A stretch of 13,321 bases of DNA, from contig DATHDF010000022.1 in the NCBI GenBank assembly GCA_035319185.1, positions 1 to 13,321 on the forward strand, given 5' to 3'. Shown piece after piece: positions 5,740 to 12,730 of this stretch; position 1 is the stretch's first letter; each line of letters starts with the position of its first letter. A model generated the notes under the pieces. The model saw nothing but the letters and a program-made list of their open reading frames with translations. It did no database searches and was not told the origin of the DNA. The position numbers and the translations under genes were made by a program. This DNA comes from Fen-1308 sp035319185. Lineage in GTDB: Bacteria; Nitrospirota; Thermodesulfovibrionia; Thermodesulfovibrionales; Dissulfurispiraceae.

Positions 5740-6723
5740 TTACGCAAGGCCCATCACCTTCCTGACTGTCTTCATGGTCTCTTCCGCGACGAGCGCCGCT
5801 TTCTCTGATCCTCGTTTCGCTATTTCGTACAGCTCGTCAGGGTTGTTGATCAACTCGGCGCGCCGCTTCCAGATCGGCTCCAGATATGTGAAGACATTCT
5901 TGATCAGTATCTTCTTGCATTCAATGCACCCGATGGCCGCAGTCCTGCAGCCATGAGCGCAATACTCGATCTCTTCGGCGGAGGAGAATATCTTATGCAG
6001 ATGGAAAACAGGTGAGAGTTCAGGGTCTCCGACATCGGTCTTTCTCTTGCGGGCAGGGTCGGTCATCATGGTCCTGACCTTCTGGCCCACTACTTCCGGA
6101 GTATCGCTCATGTAGATGGCGTTGTCATAGCTCTTGGACATCTTTCTTCCGTCGAGGCCCGGCACTTTCGGGAACTCGGTAAGCAGCCCTTCTGGTTCGG
6201 TGAAGACTTCGCCGTACTGAAAGTTGAACCTTCGCGCTATCTCGCGTGAGATTTCCAGATGAGGCATCTGGTCGATGCCGACGGGAACATGCTTCGCCAG
6301 GTAGATGATGATGTCGGCTGTCTGCAACACCGGATATCCCAGAAAACCGTATGTTGAAAGATCTCTCTCCTTGAGCTCGACCTGCTTCTCCTTGTAGGTC
6401 GGCACTCTTTCAAGCCAGCCGAGCGGGGTGATCATCGACAGAAGCAGATGAAGCTCAGCGTGCTGGGGCACCATCGACTGAATGAAGATGGTCGATTTTT
6501 CGGGATCGAGACCAGCCGCAATGAAATTTATGAGAAGGTCGTTTGTGCTTTCTCTGATAGCTGCCGGGTTTGCGTAGCCGGTGGTGAGCGCGTGCCAGTC
6601 GGCAACGAAGTAGAAACAGTCGTATTTATCCTGGAGATTAACCCAGTTTTTCAAGGCCCCGACCAGATTGCCGAGATGGACCTTTCCGCTGGCCTGCATT
6701 CCGCTCAACACGCGATCTTTCAC
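5740..6723 (-). CDS. trpS: tryptophanyl-tRNA synthetase (TrpRS)
   Basis: Class Ic aminoacyl-tRNA synthetase charging tRNA-Trp. The 327-residue length is normal. The ATP-binding HIGH-like motif is HLGN (16-19) after SGMQASGKV, and the second signature KMSKS is at 194-198. DQMPHLE (151-157) is typical of TrpRS. A late cysteine group C255, C259, C266, C269 includes the C-x6-C-x2-C part of the [4Fe-4S] motif known from Thermotoga maritima TrpRS. The first cysteine of that motif is replaced by serine (S237, in GDPELSPVF), and C255 is an extra cysteine. The start is GTG, with an excellent GGAGGAGG ribosome site 6 bases upstream. It follows the M50 protease gene by 31 bases and is probably the last gene of the pyc transcript. 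Confidence 0.97.
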   Translation of the reverse strand: MKDRVLSGMQASGKVHLGNLVGALKNWVNLQDKYDCFYFVADWHALTTGYANPAAIRESTNDLLINFIAAGLDPEKSTIFIQSMVPQHAELHLLLSMITPLGWLERVPTYKEKQVELKERDLSTYGFLGYPVLQTADIIIYLAKHVPVGIDQMPHLEISREIARRFNFQYGEVFTEPEGLLTEFPKVPGLDGRKMSKSYDNAIYMSDTPEVVGQKVRTMMTDPARKRKTDVGDPELSPVFHLHKIFSSAEEIEYCAHGCRTAAIGCIECKKILIKNVFTYLEPIWKRRAELINNPDELYEIAKRGSEKAALVAEETMKTVRKVMGLA

Positions 6724-6754
6724 GATTGTCCTCCTCCGGCTTGAAAAGATATTT

Positions 6755-7423
6755 TCATAACAGCATCAATATATTCACGATGAACGAGATCACCGGCAGG
6801 ATAATTATGTCCGTGATATGGGTGGCAACGAGCACGAGAATTATGATGAATCCGAAAGGCTCAAGGCGCCCAAGGGACATCGCCTGCCGATGAGGCAGCA
6901 TGCCCATAAGCACCCTTCCGCCGTCGAGCGGCGGTATCGGTATCATGTTGAAGACCGCCAGGATCACATTGATGATAACGCTGGCCTCCAGCATCATCAG
7001 CAGCGGCTTAAGGACGGTCGCAACTGCTGAAGAAGGTACTACCGTTGAAAACGGTATGATGAGGTATTTCACGAGCAACACGCTTACTGTTGCCAAAAGC
7101 AGATTGGTAACAGGGCCGGCTGCAGCCGATATCGCCATGTCGCGCTTGGGGTTCCTGAAATTCATGGCATTTATTGGGACAGGCTTGGCATAGCCGAAGA
7201 CAAACTGCCCGTTTGTTACGGCATAGAGAAAAAGCGGCATCAGGATTGTCCCGAACGGATCGATGTGAGAGATAGGATTAAGCGTCAATCGTCCCATCAT
7301 CTTTGCCGTAGGATCTCCCAACTTGTTGGCGACAAACCCGTGGGAAACTTCGTGAAGAATTACAGCGAAGAGTATAGGGATAATCGAGATGACGATCTTC
7401 TGGATTAAGGGGGCGAGTTCCAT
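6755..7423 (-). CDS. site-2-protease-like M50 family membrane metalloprotease
   Basis: Multi-pass inner-membrane zinc protease of the short, rhomboid-sized M50B/S2P type without a PDZ domain. The 222-residue protein has the zinc motif HEVSH (H24, E25, H28) in the first membrane segment. It also has the AAGPVTN loop (101-107) and a third-ligand motif NMIPIPPLDGG with D167. About five to six hydrophobic segments are visible, ending with a hydrophobic C-terminus. The substrate is unknown; the family cleaves transmembrane segments of regulators. A TTG at 7426 would add one residue; the ATG at 7423 is preferred. There is no clear ribosome site, and the gene begins 13 bases after the pycB stop, so translational coupling is likely. 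Confidence 0.9.
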   Translation of the reverse strand: MELAPLIQKIVISIIPILFAVILHEVSHGFVANKLGDPTAKMMGRLTLNPISHIDPFGTILMPLFLYAVTNGQFVFGYAKPVPINAMNFRNPKRDMAISAAAGPVTNLLLATVSVLLVKYLIIPFSTVVPSSAVATVLKPLLMMLEASVIINVILAVFNMIPIPPLDGGRVLMGMLPHRQAMSLGRLEPFGFIIILVLVATHITDIIILPVISFIVNILMLL

Positions 7424-7436
7424 CAAATATTACGGA

Positions 7437-9275
7437 TTACTTTATCCTGACCAATACCTCGTCAGGGTTCACCATATCCCCTTCGGCGACATAAATCTGC
7501 TCGACCTCGCCATCAATCGGGGTATGGATTTCGTTCTCCATCTTCATTGCCTCGATGATCAGAATCGTATCGCCAGCCTTAACGGCGTCGCCTTTCTTAA
7601 CCTTCATCTTAACAACTGTACCGGGCATTGCGGTAGTAATATCTCCAGCTGACTGCGCGCGGGGACGTGTAGATTGGCCCGTTGCCTTCATGTCGATAGT
7701 CCCTTCTTCAGCGGTCGGGATCACCTCGACCAGCGGCTCGACAAACACCTCGACGAGTTGGTCGTCGACATAAAGGAAATAGGGTCTTTTGCCCTCAGAT
7801 TTATGGCCCTTGCCGCCGACCTTGATGTGATAGGCCTCGCCGTGTACATGAATCATAAACTCCGTAGGAGCAAGCTGAGAGCCTTCCGGCTTGGCTTCAT
7901 GGGCAGATACTTTCGGCTCTTCAGGCGGGAAGCCCTTTTCTCTGAGTTCAGCAAACTCCAGAAAGATCTTCGGGAATAGCGCATATGACAGCACATCCTC
8001 TTCACTGCGGGCCTTGTCCCCCAATTCTTTGCGGGCCGTTTCCAGTTCAGGTTCAAGCAATCTGGCCGGCCTGACAGTTATGACTTCTTCATCACCCAGC
8101 ACCTTGTGCTTTATCTCGTTATCGACCGATGAAGGAGGCTTCCCATACAGACCTTTAAGGTAATTTTTCGTCTCACTGGTGACAACCTTGTACCGCTCGC
8201 CGGTGAGGACGTTAAGTGTGGCCTGGGTGCCGACTATCTGGCTTGACGGTGTTACGAGCGGAGGATACCCGAAATCCTTTCTTACCCTGGGGACCTCGTT
8301 CATAACCTCTTCCATACGATCAAGCGCATTCTGGTCTTTCAGCTGATTCGCCAGGTTCGACAGCATGCCGCCGGGCACCTGATAGATGAGCGCATTTGGG
8401 TCTACTCCAGTATATTCGCTCTCGAGCGCAGAATATTTTTTCCGGACATTCCTGAAATGTTCAGCAATCTCGCTCATTATCCTGAAGTTGAAAGACGGAT
8501 CATATCCGGTATCGCGCAGGATATTGCAGATCGTCTCCAACGGCGGCTGGCTGGTCCCCGATGCCATTGATGAAATAGCAGTATCGATTACATCGACGCC
8601 GGCTTCAATAGCCTTAAGAGTGGTGGCTACGGCCATGCCGCTGGTGTCATGGGTGTGAAGATGAATAGGCACGGAGACCTTCTGCTTGAGCTTCCAGACG
8701 AGATCAAACGAATCAAGCGGCGCAAGCAGGCCGGCCATGTCCTTGATGCAGATCGTGTCTGCCCCCATGTCTTCCAGCTTCTGGGCAAGATCGACGAAAA
8801 AGTCGTTTGTATAGATCGGGCCAAGGGTATAACAGAAGGCCGCTTCGACTTTTCCTCCATATTTCAGGGTAGCCTTGACTGCAGTTTTGATATTTCTGAA
8901 ATCGTTGAGTGCATCGAAAATCCTCACGACATTAATGCCATTTTCGATCATCGTGGCCACGAATTTCTCGACTACATCATCGGCATAGTGACGATAGCCG
9001 ACGACATTCTGCCCCCTGAGCAGCATCTGCAGGGGCGTGTTTTTGAACGCAGACTTAAGGGACCTGAGCCTTTCCCAAGGGTCCTCTCTCAGAAACCTAA
9101 GACAAGTGTCGAAGGTAGCGCCGCCCCAGACCTCAACCGACCAGAAACCGAGGGAGTCCAGCTTTTCAGCGACCGGAAGAAGGTCCTCGACGCGCATCCT
9201 TGTCGCCAGCAGGCTCTGATGGGCATCCCTGAAGGTGGTGTCCATGATCTTGATCGGCTTCATCGTCGGTTTCAT
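7437..9275 (-). CDS. pycB: pyruvate carboxylase subunit B (carboxyltransferase + biotin carrier; OadA-like)
   Basis: Transfers carboxyl from carboxybiotin to pyruvate, giving oxaloacetate. The 612-residue protein has an N-terminal TIM-barrel carboxyltransferase domain (about 5-300). Its metal ligands are visible as D17 (TFRDAHQS), H207 and H209 (HLHTHDTSG), with the carbamylatable lysine K178 in CIKDMAG. A conserved carboxylase domain (about 300-450) follows. After a linker with SAHEAKPEGSQ there is a C-terminal biotinyl domain with the biotin lysine K578 in EAMKMENE. The same architecture occurs in oxaloacetate decarboxylase alpha. Adjacency to a biotin carboxylase gene, and no visible membrane beta/gamma subunits, favour pyruvate carboxylase. 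AGAGG lies 5 bases before the ATG. Confidence 0.93.
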   Translation of the reverse strand: MKPTMKPIKIMDTTFRDAHQSLLATRMRVEDLLPVAEKLDSLGFWSVEVWGGATFDTCLRFLREDPWERLRSLKSAFKNTPLQMLLRGQNVVGYRHYADDVVEKFVATMIENGINVVRIFDALNDFRNIKTAVKATLKYGGKVEAAFCYTLGPIYTNDFFVDLAQKLEDMGADTICIKDMAGLLAPLDSFDLVWKLKQKVSVPIHLHTHDTSGMAVATTLKAIEAGVDVIDTAISSMASGTSQPPLETICNILRDTGYDPSFNFRIMSEIAEHFRNVRKKYSALESEYTGVDPNALIYQVPGGMLSNLANQLKDQNALDRMEEVMNEVPRVRKDFGYPPLVTPSSQIVGTQATLNVLTGERYKVVTSETKNYLKGLYGKPPSSVDNEIKHKVLGDEEVITVRPARLLEPELETARKELGDKARSEEDVLSYALFPKIFLEFAELREKGFPPEEPKVSAHEAKPEGSQLAPTEFMIHVHGEAYHIKVGGKGHKSEGKRPYFLYVDDQLVEVFVEPLVEVIPTAEEGTIDMKATGQSTRPRAQSAGDITTAMPGTVVKMKVKKGDAVKAGDTILIIEAMKMENEIHTPIDGEVEQIYVAEGDMVNPDEVLVRIK

Positions 9276-9296
9276 CGTTACCTCTCGATATCTTGC

Positions 9297-9320
9297 AGGC
9301 GCAGTAAACCGCGCCCCTAC
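9297..9320 (-). repeat. REP-like hairpin between pycA and pycB
   Basis: On the minus strand a stem GGCGC-G-GT / AC-T-GCGCC (one G-U wobble in RNA) with a TT loop sits in the 52-base gap between pycA and pycB. It starts GTAGGGGCG, the same end sequence as the perfect palindrome at 1653-1678. In the transcript it could protect the upstream pycA message or partly terminate, altering the subunit ratio. Confidence 0.6.
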
Positions 9321-9327
9321 ATATTTT

Positions 9328-10743
9328 TTATAATTTGCTGTGCGCCACTATGGCCGCAGCTATGCTAACAACCGTATCCATGGGGTCGCGGTCCTGGAGA
9401 TACAGAAGCAGCGGCAGGCGTTCCTGCACATAGCTTGTTGTGAACTGGCCGCCCTTGAAGACCCTGTCTTCCATAACCTTTATGTAGAACGGTATTGTAG
9501 TTTTTATACCGCGGATAACATATTCGCCCAGGCATCTTCGCATTCTGCGGACTGCTTCCTCCCAGGTCCTGCCCCATACTATTTGCTTCAGCAGCATTGA
9601 ATCGTAGAAGGCGGGAACAGTGTACCCCCTGTATACATGGCCGTCAATCCTGACGCCGAACCCGCCGGGTGAATAGTATGAAGTAACAGTGCCGGTGTCC
9701 GGTAGAAAGTCATTCAAAGGATCTTCAGCGTTGATTCTGCATTGAATCGCATAGCCGGTGAGAGAGATCTCATCCTGAGTGAAGGGGAGCTTCTCACCGG
9801 CCGCAGATCTGATCATCGTCTGGACAAGGTCTATTCCGGTGATCTCTTCGGTGATTGTGTGTTCCACCTGTATCCTCGTATTCATTTCGAGGAAATAGAA
9901 GTTCCTTTCTTTATCAACAAGGAACTCGACGGTTCCTATGCTGTCATAGTCAACTGATTGTGCGGCCTTGATTGCCGCCTCGCCCATTTTCCGCCTCAGG
10001 GTTTCATCGAGTATGAGTGATGGGGCGATCTCTATCAGCTTCTGGTGCCTTCTCTGGATCGAGCAGTCGCGCTCGCCGAGGTGAACGATATTGCCGTGCT
10101 TGTCGGCGACGAGCTGGAATTCGATGTGATGCGGCTCCTCTATATACTTTTCAATGAAGACGCTGTCGTTGCCGAAAGCCTTGAGCGCCTCTGCCTGCGC
10201 GATGGACATCTGTCGCCTTATGTCCGCATCGTTGCGGCAGATTCTGAGACCACGTCCTCCTCCTCCGGCAGATGCCTTTATCATTACCGGATAGCCGATC
10301 TCTTTAGCGGTCTTGATGGCCTGCTTCAGATCCCTGAGGGCTTCCGATCCCGGTATGATCGGGACCCCTATATCCTTCATCATTTTGCGGGCTTCTATCT
10401 TCAGCCCCATCTCTTTAATGGCTCGTGGATGCGGCCCGATGAAGGTAATGCCGGCATCGGCGCAAGCTTTTGCAAAGTCGGCGTTCTCGGCTAAAAATCC
10501 GTAGCCCGGATGAATAGCGTCAGCGCCTACCTGTTTTGCAAGGTCGACGATGCCGTAAATGTTAAGATAGCCGGCCACGGGGCCGGGCCCCACCAGGTAG
10601 CCCTCGTCCGCTTTTTTCACATAGCGTGCTGTGGAGTCGGCTTCGGAGTGTATGGCAACAGTCCGTATGTCGAGCTCTTTGCAGGCCCTGATGATCCTCA
10701 GGGCGATTTCGCCCCTGTTAGCTATCAAAACTTTCTTGAACAT
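9328..10743 (-). CDS. pycA: pyruvate carboxylase subunit A (biotin carboxylase)
   Basis: ATP-dependent biotin carboxylase that carboxylates the biotin carried by PycB. The 471-residue protein has the N-terminal domain beginning FKKVLIANRGEIALRI and HPGYGFLAEN (78-87). The ATP-grasp glycine loop KASAGGGGRGL is at 156-166, followed by HLGERDCSIQRRHQK (221-235) and the catalytic EMNTRIQVEHTITE (286-299; E286, N288, R290, E294). VEHT rather than the VEHP usual in acetyl-CoA carboxylase AccC, plus the neighbouring pycB, favour pyruvate carboxylase; AccC remains possible, or one subunit could serve both enzymes. The start is the universal MFKKVLIANRGE. No ribosome site precedes it, and TAATAT ends 7 bases before the A of ATG, so a leaderless message is possible. 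Confidence 0.93.
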   Translation of the reverse strand: MFKKVLIANRGEIALRIIRACKELDIRTVAIHSEADSTARYVKKADEGYLVGPGPVAGYLNIYGIVDLAKQVGADAIHPGYGFLAENADFAKACADAGITFIGPHPRAIKEMGLKIEARKMMKDIGVPIIPGSEALRDLKQAIKTAKEIGYPVMIKASAGGGGRGLRICRNDADIRRQMSIAQAEALKAFGNDSVFIEKYIEEPHHIEFQLVADKHGNIVHLGERDCSIQRRHQKLIEIAPSLILDETLRRKMGEAAIKAAQSVDYDSIGTVEFLVDKERNFYFLEMNTRIQVEHTITEEITGIDLVQTMIRSAAGEKLPFTQDEISLTGYAIQCRINAEDPLNDFLPDTGTVTSYYSPGGFGVRIDGHVYRGYTVPAFYDSMLLKQIVWGRTWEEAVRRMRRCLGEYVIRGIKTTIPFYIKVMEDRVFKGGQFTTSYVQERLPLLLYLQDRDPMDTVVSIAAAIVAHSKL

Positions 10744-10744
10744 G

Positions 10745-10762
10745 AATGTATATTATTACATT
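10745..10762. promoter_or_regulatory. AT-rich imperfect palindrome between divergent pycA and the plus-strand cluster
   Basis: Arms AATGTA (10745-10750) and TACATT (10757-10762) flank TATTAT. The site touches the pycA start and offers -10-like hexamers on both strands: TAATAT on minus, TATATT/TATTAT on plus. No good -35 box was found on either strand. It may be an operator or the core of a divergent promoter. Confidence 0.4.
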
Positions 10763-10782
10763 TTTTGCGGAGGAATATAAAT

Positions 10783-10953
10783 ATTAAAAATCAGACCGGC
10801 TTTGATCCGGATGGCTATTCAGCGGATGCCTCCCATGCTCCTGACGCCATGCTGTCTATGTTGTATAATCAAATCGTGGAGGAAGCCATGAAAGGTGCCG
10901 GTGCGGGCTTAAGGATCCGCCTCGATGATACGACCTATCTTAAGCTGAAATAA
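10783..10953 (+). CDS. hypothetical mini-protein (start uncertain, possible ATT start)
   Basis: This open frame has purine-rich first codon positions typical of coding DNA and ends in LRIRLDDTTYLKLK, but I recognise no family. The start is unclear. GGAGG at 10769-10773 sits 9 bases before an in-frame ATT at 10783 (56 residues, a rare start like that of infC). In-frame ATGs give 34 residues (10849) or 21 residues (10888). The last has GGAGG 5 bases upstream and a promoter just ahead of it. The stop is 10 bases before the Toprim start, so it may be a leader peptide or a coupled small protein. The frame is open further upstream, but there it is antisense to pycA. The N-terminal part (TGFDPDGYSADASH) is polar and carries no membrane segment. 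Confidence 0.4.
   Translation: MKNQTGFDPDGYSADASHAPDAMLSMLYNQIVEEAMKGAGAGLRIRLDDTTYLKLK
10841..10869 (+). promoter_or_regulatory. putative internal promoter for the Toprim-yraN-aminotransferase cluster
   Basis: CTGACG (10841-10846, four of six matches) and a perfect TATAAT (10864-10869) are separated by exactly 17 bases. The predicted start near 10876 lies just before the GGAGG and ATG at 10888. If used, it would express a 21-residue version of the mini-protein followed by the downstream genes. Confidence 0.4.
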
Positions 10954-10963
10954 TAGGAGAGAT

Positions 10964-11497
10964 ATGGCTCGCGGTGAAATGAAATCTTCGATCGGCGACA
11001 AACGAAAGTCCTCGCCCAAGCTGAGAAGCCAGAAAGAGCTCTGCTTCAGGCACTCCGAGATTTCGCACGACATCAATGTCTACAGCCTCGACGCAGAGAG
11101 GGCTGATCGCCTGAGGGAGGTGCTGCAGGCGCTGTACGATGTGAACAAGCGGTTGCCGATCATAGTCGAGGGCAAAAGGGACGTTCAGGCCCTGCGCAAG
11201 ATCGGGCTTGCCGGCGAGATCATCACGCTACATGGGGGGCAGGGTATTTACGAATTCTGCGAGGACCTGACGGAAAGATTCAGCCACGTTGTTCTGCTGA
11301 TGGACTGGGACGACAAGGGCGAGAAGCTCTTCAGGTCTCTGGCGGACCATCTTACCGGATTGTGGGAGGAATTTGCTCCATTGAGGGAGATACTCAGGGT
11401 CCTCTGTCAGAAGGACATCAAGGACATCGAAGGAATGCCGGGCTTGCTCGAAAGATTGGCTGGAACAGCGGTGACCGTGGGCGAGGAGACGCCTTGA
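10964..11497 (+). CDS. Toprim-domain protein (resembles archaeal UPF0292)
   Basis: The 177-residue protein has a basic N-terminal extension (1-40) and a compact Toprim fold (about 62-165). The catalytic glutamate is in PIIVEGKRD (E69) and the acidic pair in LLMDWDDKG (D114, D116). These positions bind Mg2+ in primases, topoisomerases, RNase M5 and OLD nucleases. The order EGKRDVQALRKIG, then WDDKG, then KDIKDIEGMPGLLERL resembles the small stand-alone archaeal Toprim proteins called UPF0292, whose role is unknown to me. A nucleic-acid cleaving or joining activity is likely but not shown. AGGAG lies 4 bases before the ATG. Its stop overlaps the yraN start in TTGA. Confidence 0.82.
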   Translation: MARGEMKSSIGDKRKSSPKLRSQKELCFRHSEISHDINVYSLDAERADRLREVLQALYDVNKRLPIIVEGKRDVQALRKIGLAGEIITLHGGQGIYEFCEDLTERFSHVVLLMDWDDKGEKLFRSLADHLTGLWEEFAPLREILRVLCQKDIKDIEGMPGLLERLAGTAVTVGEETP

Positions 11498-11832
11498 AGG
11501 CGCTCGGTCCCGAAGGCGAGGAGGCAGCTGTGAAGTATCTGAAGGCTAGGGGGTTCAAGATACTCCATCGCAACTACAAGACCCCGCTCGGCGAGGCGGA
11601 TATCGTAGCCCTGGACAAGGATACCACAGTCTTTGTAGAGGTTAAGGCCAGGAGCAGCTCAAGGTTTGGCGAGCCTTTCGAGGCGGTCGATTCGAGGAAG
11701 CAGGAGAGGCTTAGGCGGATAGCGCTGTTTTATCAGAAGCGGGCCGGCGCCGAGTCCGCCATCAGGTTCGATGTGATAAGCATCAAAGACGGCAGTGAAA
11801 GGACCATAGACCATATCGAGGGGGCTTTTTAG
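11494..11832 (+). CDS. yraN: YraN family protein (UPF0102, endonuclease-like fold)
   Basis: A 112-residue protein of the UPF0102/YraN family. The restriction-endonuclease-like core shows LGPEGEEAAVKYL (4-16), GEADIVA (G33, E34, D36) and FVEVKAR with E49 and K51, followed by the conserved FDVISI. The fold suggests DNA cleavage, perhaps in recombination or DNA uptake, but the function is unsettled. The chosen start is TTG at 11494: it overlaps the Toprim stop (TTGA), has GAGGAG 5 bases upstream, and gives the standard N-terminus and family length. An ATG further upstream at 11362 would add 44 unrelated residues read out of frame from the Toprim gene. Translation is probably coupled to the Toprim gene. 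Confidence 0.9.
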   Translation: MKALGPEGEEAAVKYLKARGFKILHRNYKTPLGEADIVALDKDTTVFVEVKARSSSRFGEPFEAVDSRKQERLRRIALFYQKRAGAESAIRFDVISIKDGSERTIDHIEGAF

Positions 11833-11833
11833 G

Positions 11834-12718
11834 ATGCATGTATATCTGAATAACGGGGTCGTTCCAGCGGCAGAGGCCAGGGTTTCAGTCTTCGATCACG
11901 GCTTTCTTTACGGCGACGGCATATACGAGACGGTGCGCGCGTATGACGGTGTCGTTTTCATGATCGATGAACACATTCGCAGGTTGTACAGGTCCGCCGG
12001 CCTGATAGGGCTCGATATCGTCAAATCGGCTGAAGAGATCAGGCTCGCCATATACGAAACCATGCAGGCCAACGATTTGAGGACGGCATATATCCGCATC
12101 ACGGTGTCGAGGGGGCCGGGCGCCATCGGCCTCGATCCCGCGCTGTGCGAGTCACCGACATTCGTCGTCATGGCGCAGCCGTTCAAGGATTATCCGAGAG
12201 CGTATTATGAAGAGGGCCTCCGGCTTGTGATCTCGTCGGTCAGAAGGAACCTGAAGGAGGCCCTGAATCCGCGGATCAAGTCGCTGAACTTCCTCAACAA
12301 CATCCTGGCGAAGATCGAGGCGATAAGGGCGGACGTCGATGAGGCGCTGATGCTGAACTCAGACGGGTTCCTCGCCGAAGGCACGATCAGCAACATATTT
12401 TTCGTGAAGGATGGCATCCTTTGCACACCTTCTGAGGAGTGCGGCATCCTGGACGGCATAACGAGGACCGTTGTAATTGACTTGGCCGCGCGGAACCGGA
12501 TTGCTGTCAGGGAAGGTGAATTCAGGCCCGAAGATATTTACTCAGCGTCCGAGGTCTTCATCACCAACTCGACCATGGAAGTGATGCCAGTCCGCAGAGT
12601 GGACGACGCACATTATGCACCCGGCGAGATGTCCAGGCTGCTGCTCTCCGAATATCGTAAAGAGGTGGCTGCATCCGTCGGCGAGAAGAAGGGAGAGAGT
12701 CCGTCCCTGTGGGAGTAG
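11834..12718 (+). CDS. class IV PLP aminotransferase (branched-chain IlvE-like or D-amino-acid type)
   Basis: Fold type IV aminotransferase of 294 residues. Visible features are the N-terminal MHVYLNNG, SVFDHGFLYGDGIYETVRAYDG (partly at 18-35), the arginine in RITVSRGPG, the Schiff-base lysine K149 in NPRIKSLNFLNNILAKIEA, EGTISNIF (182-189) and GILDGITRTVV. The overall pattern resembles archaeal-type IlvE (branched-chain amino acid synthesis and breakdown). YETVR replaces the FEGIR usual in branched-chain enzymes, so D-amino-acid transaminase or aminodeoxychorismate lyase cannot be excluded. It starts one base after the yraN stop, with a GAGGGGG ribosome site 8 bases upstream, so it belongs to the same transcript. 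It ends 12 bases before the convergent permease gene. Confidence 0.88.
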   Translation: MHVYLNNGVVPAAEARVSVFDHGFLYGDGIYETVRAYDGVVFMIDEHIRRLYRSAGLIGLDIVKSAEEIRLAIYETMQANDLRTAYIRITVSRGPGAIGLDPALCESPTFVVMAQPFKDYPRAYYEEGLRLVISSVRRNLKEALNPRIKSLNFLNNILAKIEAIRADVDEALMLNSDGFLAEGTISNIFFVKDGILCTPSEECGILDGITRTVVIDLAARNRIAVREGEFRPEDIYSASEVFITNSTMEVMPVRRVDDAHYAPGEMSRLLLSEYRKEVAASVGEKKGESPSLWE

Positions 12719-12730
12719 GTTCCCCGGATG

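Noticed and set aside
5698..5740. Terminator after trpS formed by ATTCGG/CCGAAT around AAGGCCTT
   Set aside because: Arms are only 6 bp with a 29-base interior, and no T-run follows on the minus strand.
7437..9275. Sodium-pumping oxaloacetate decarboxylase alpha subunit as the primary call
   Set aside because: The domain architecture is the same, but no beta or gamma membrane subunit is visible and a biotin carboxylase gene lies directly upstream.
8649..9368. 239-codon open frame antisense to pycB and across the pycA/pycB gap
   Set aside because: It overlaps strongly conserved pycB in full and crosses the REP-like hairpin; no domain or start signal.
10045..10494. 149-codon open frame antisense to pycA
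   Set aside because: Shadow of biotin carboxylase codons; no independent support.
10510..10782. Upstream extension of the mini-protein frame
   Set aside because: Most of it is antisense to pycA and lies before the only good ribosome site; only the part after ~10783 is plausible.
11362..11493. 44-residue N-terminal extension of YraN from ATG at 11362
   Set aside because: It is read out of frame from the Toprim gene, unlike YraN proteins, and the TTG at 11494 has a proper ribosome site and stop-start overlap.
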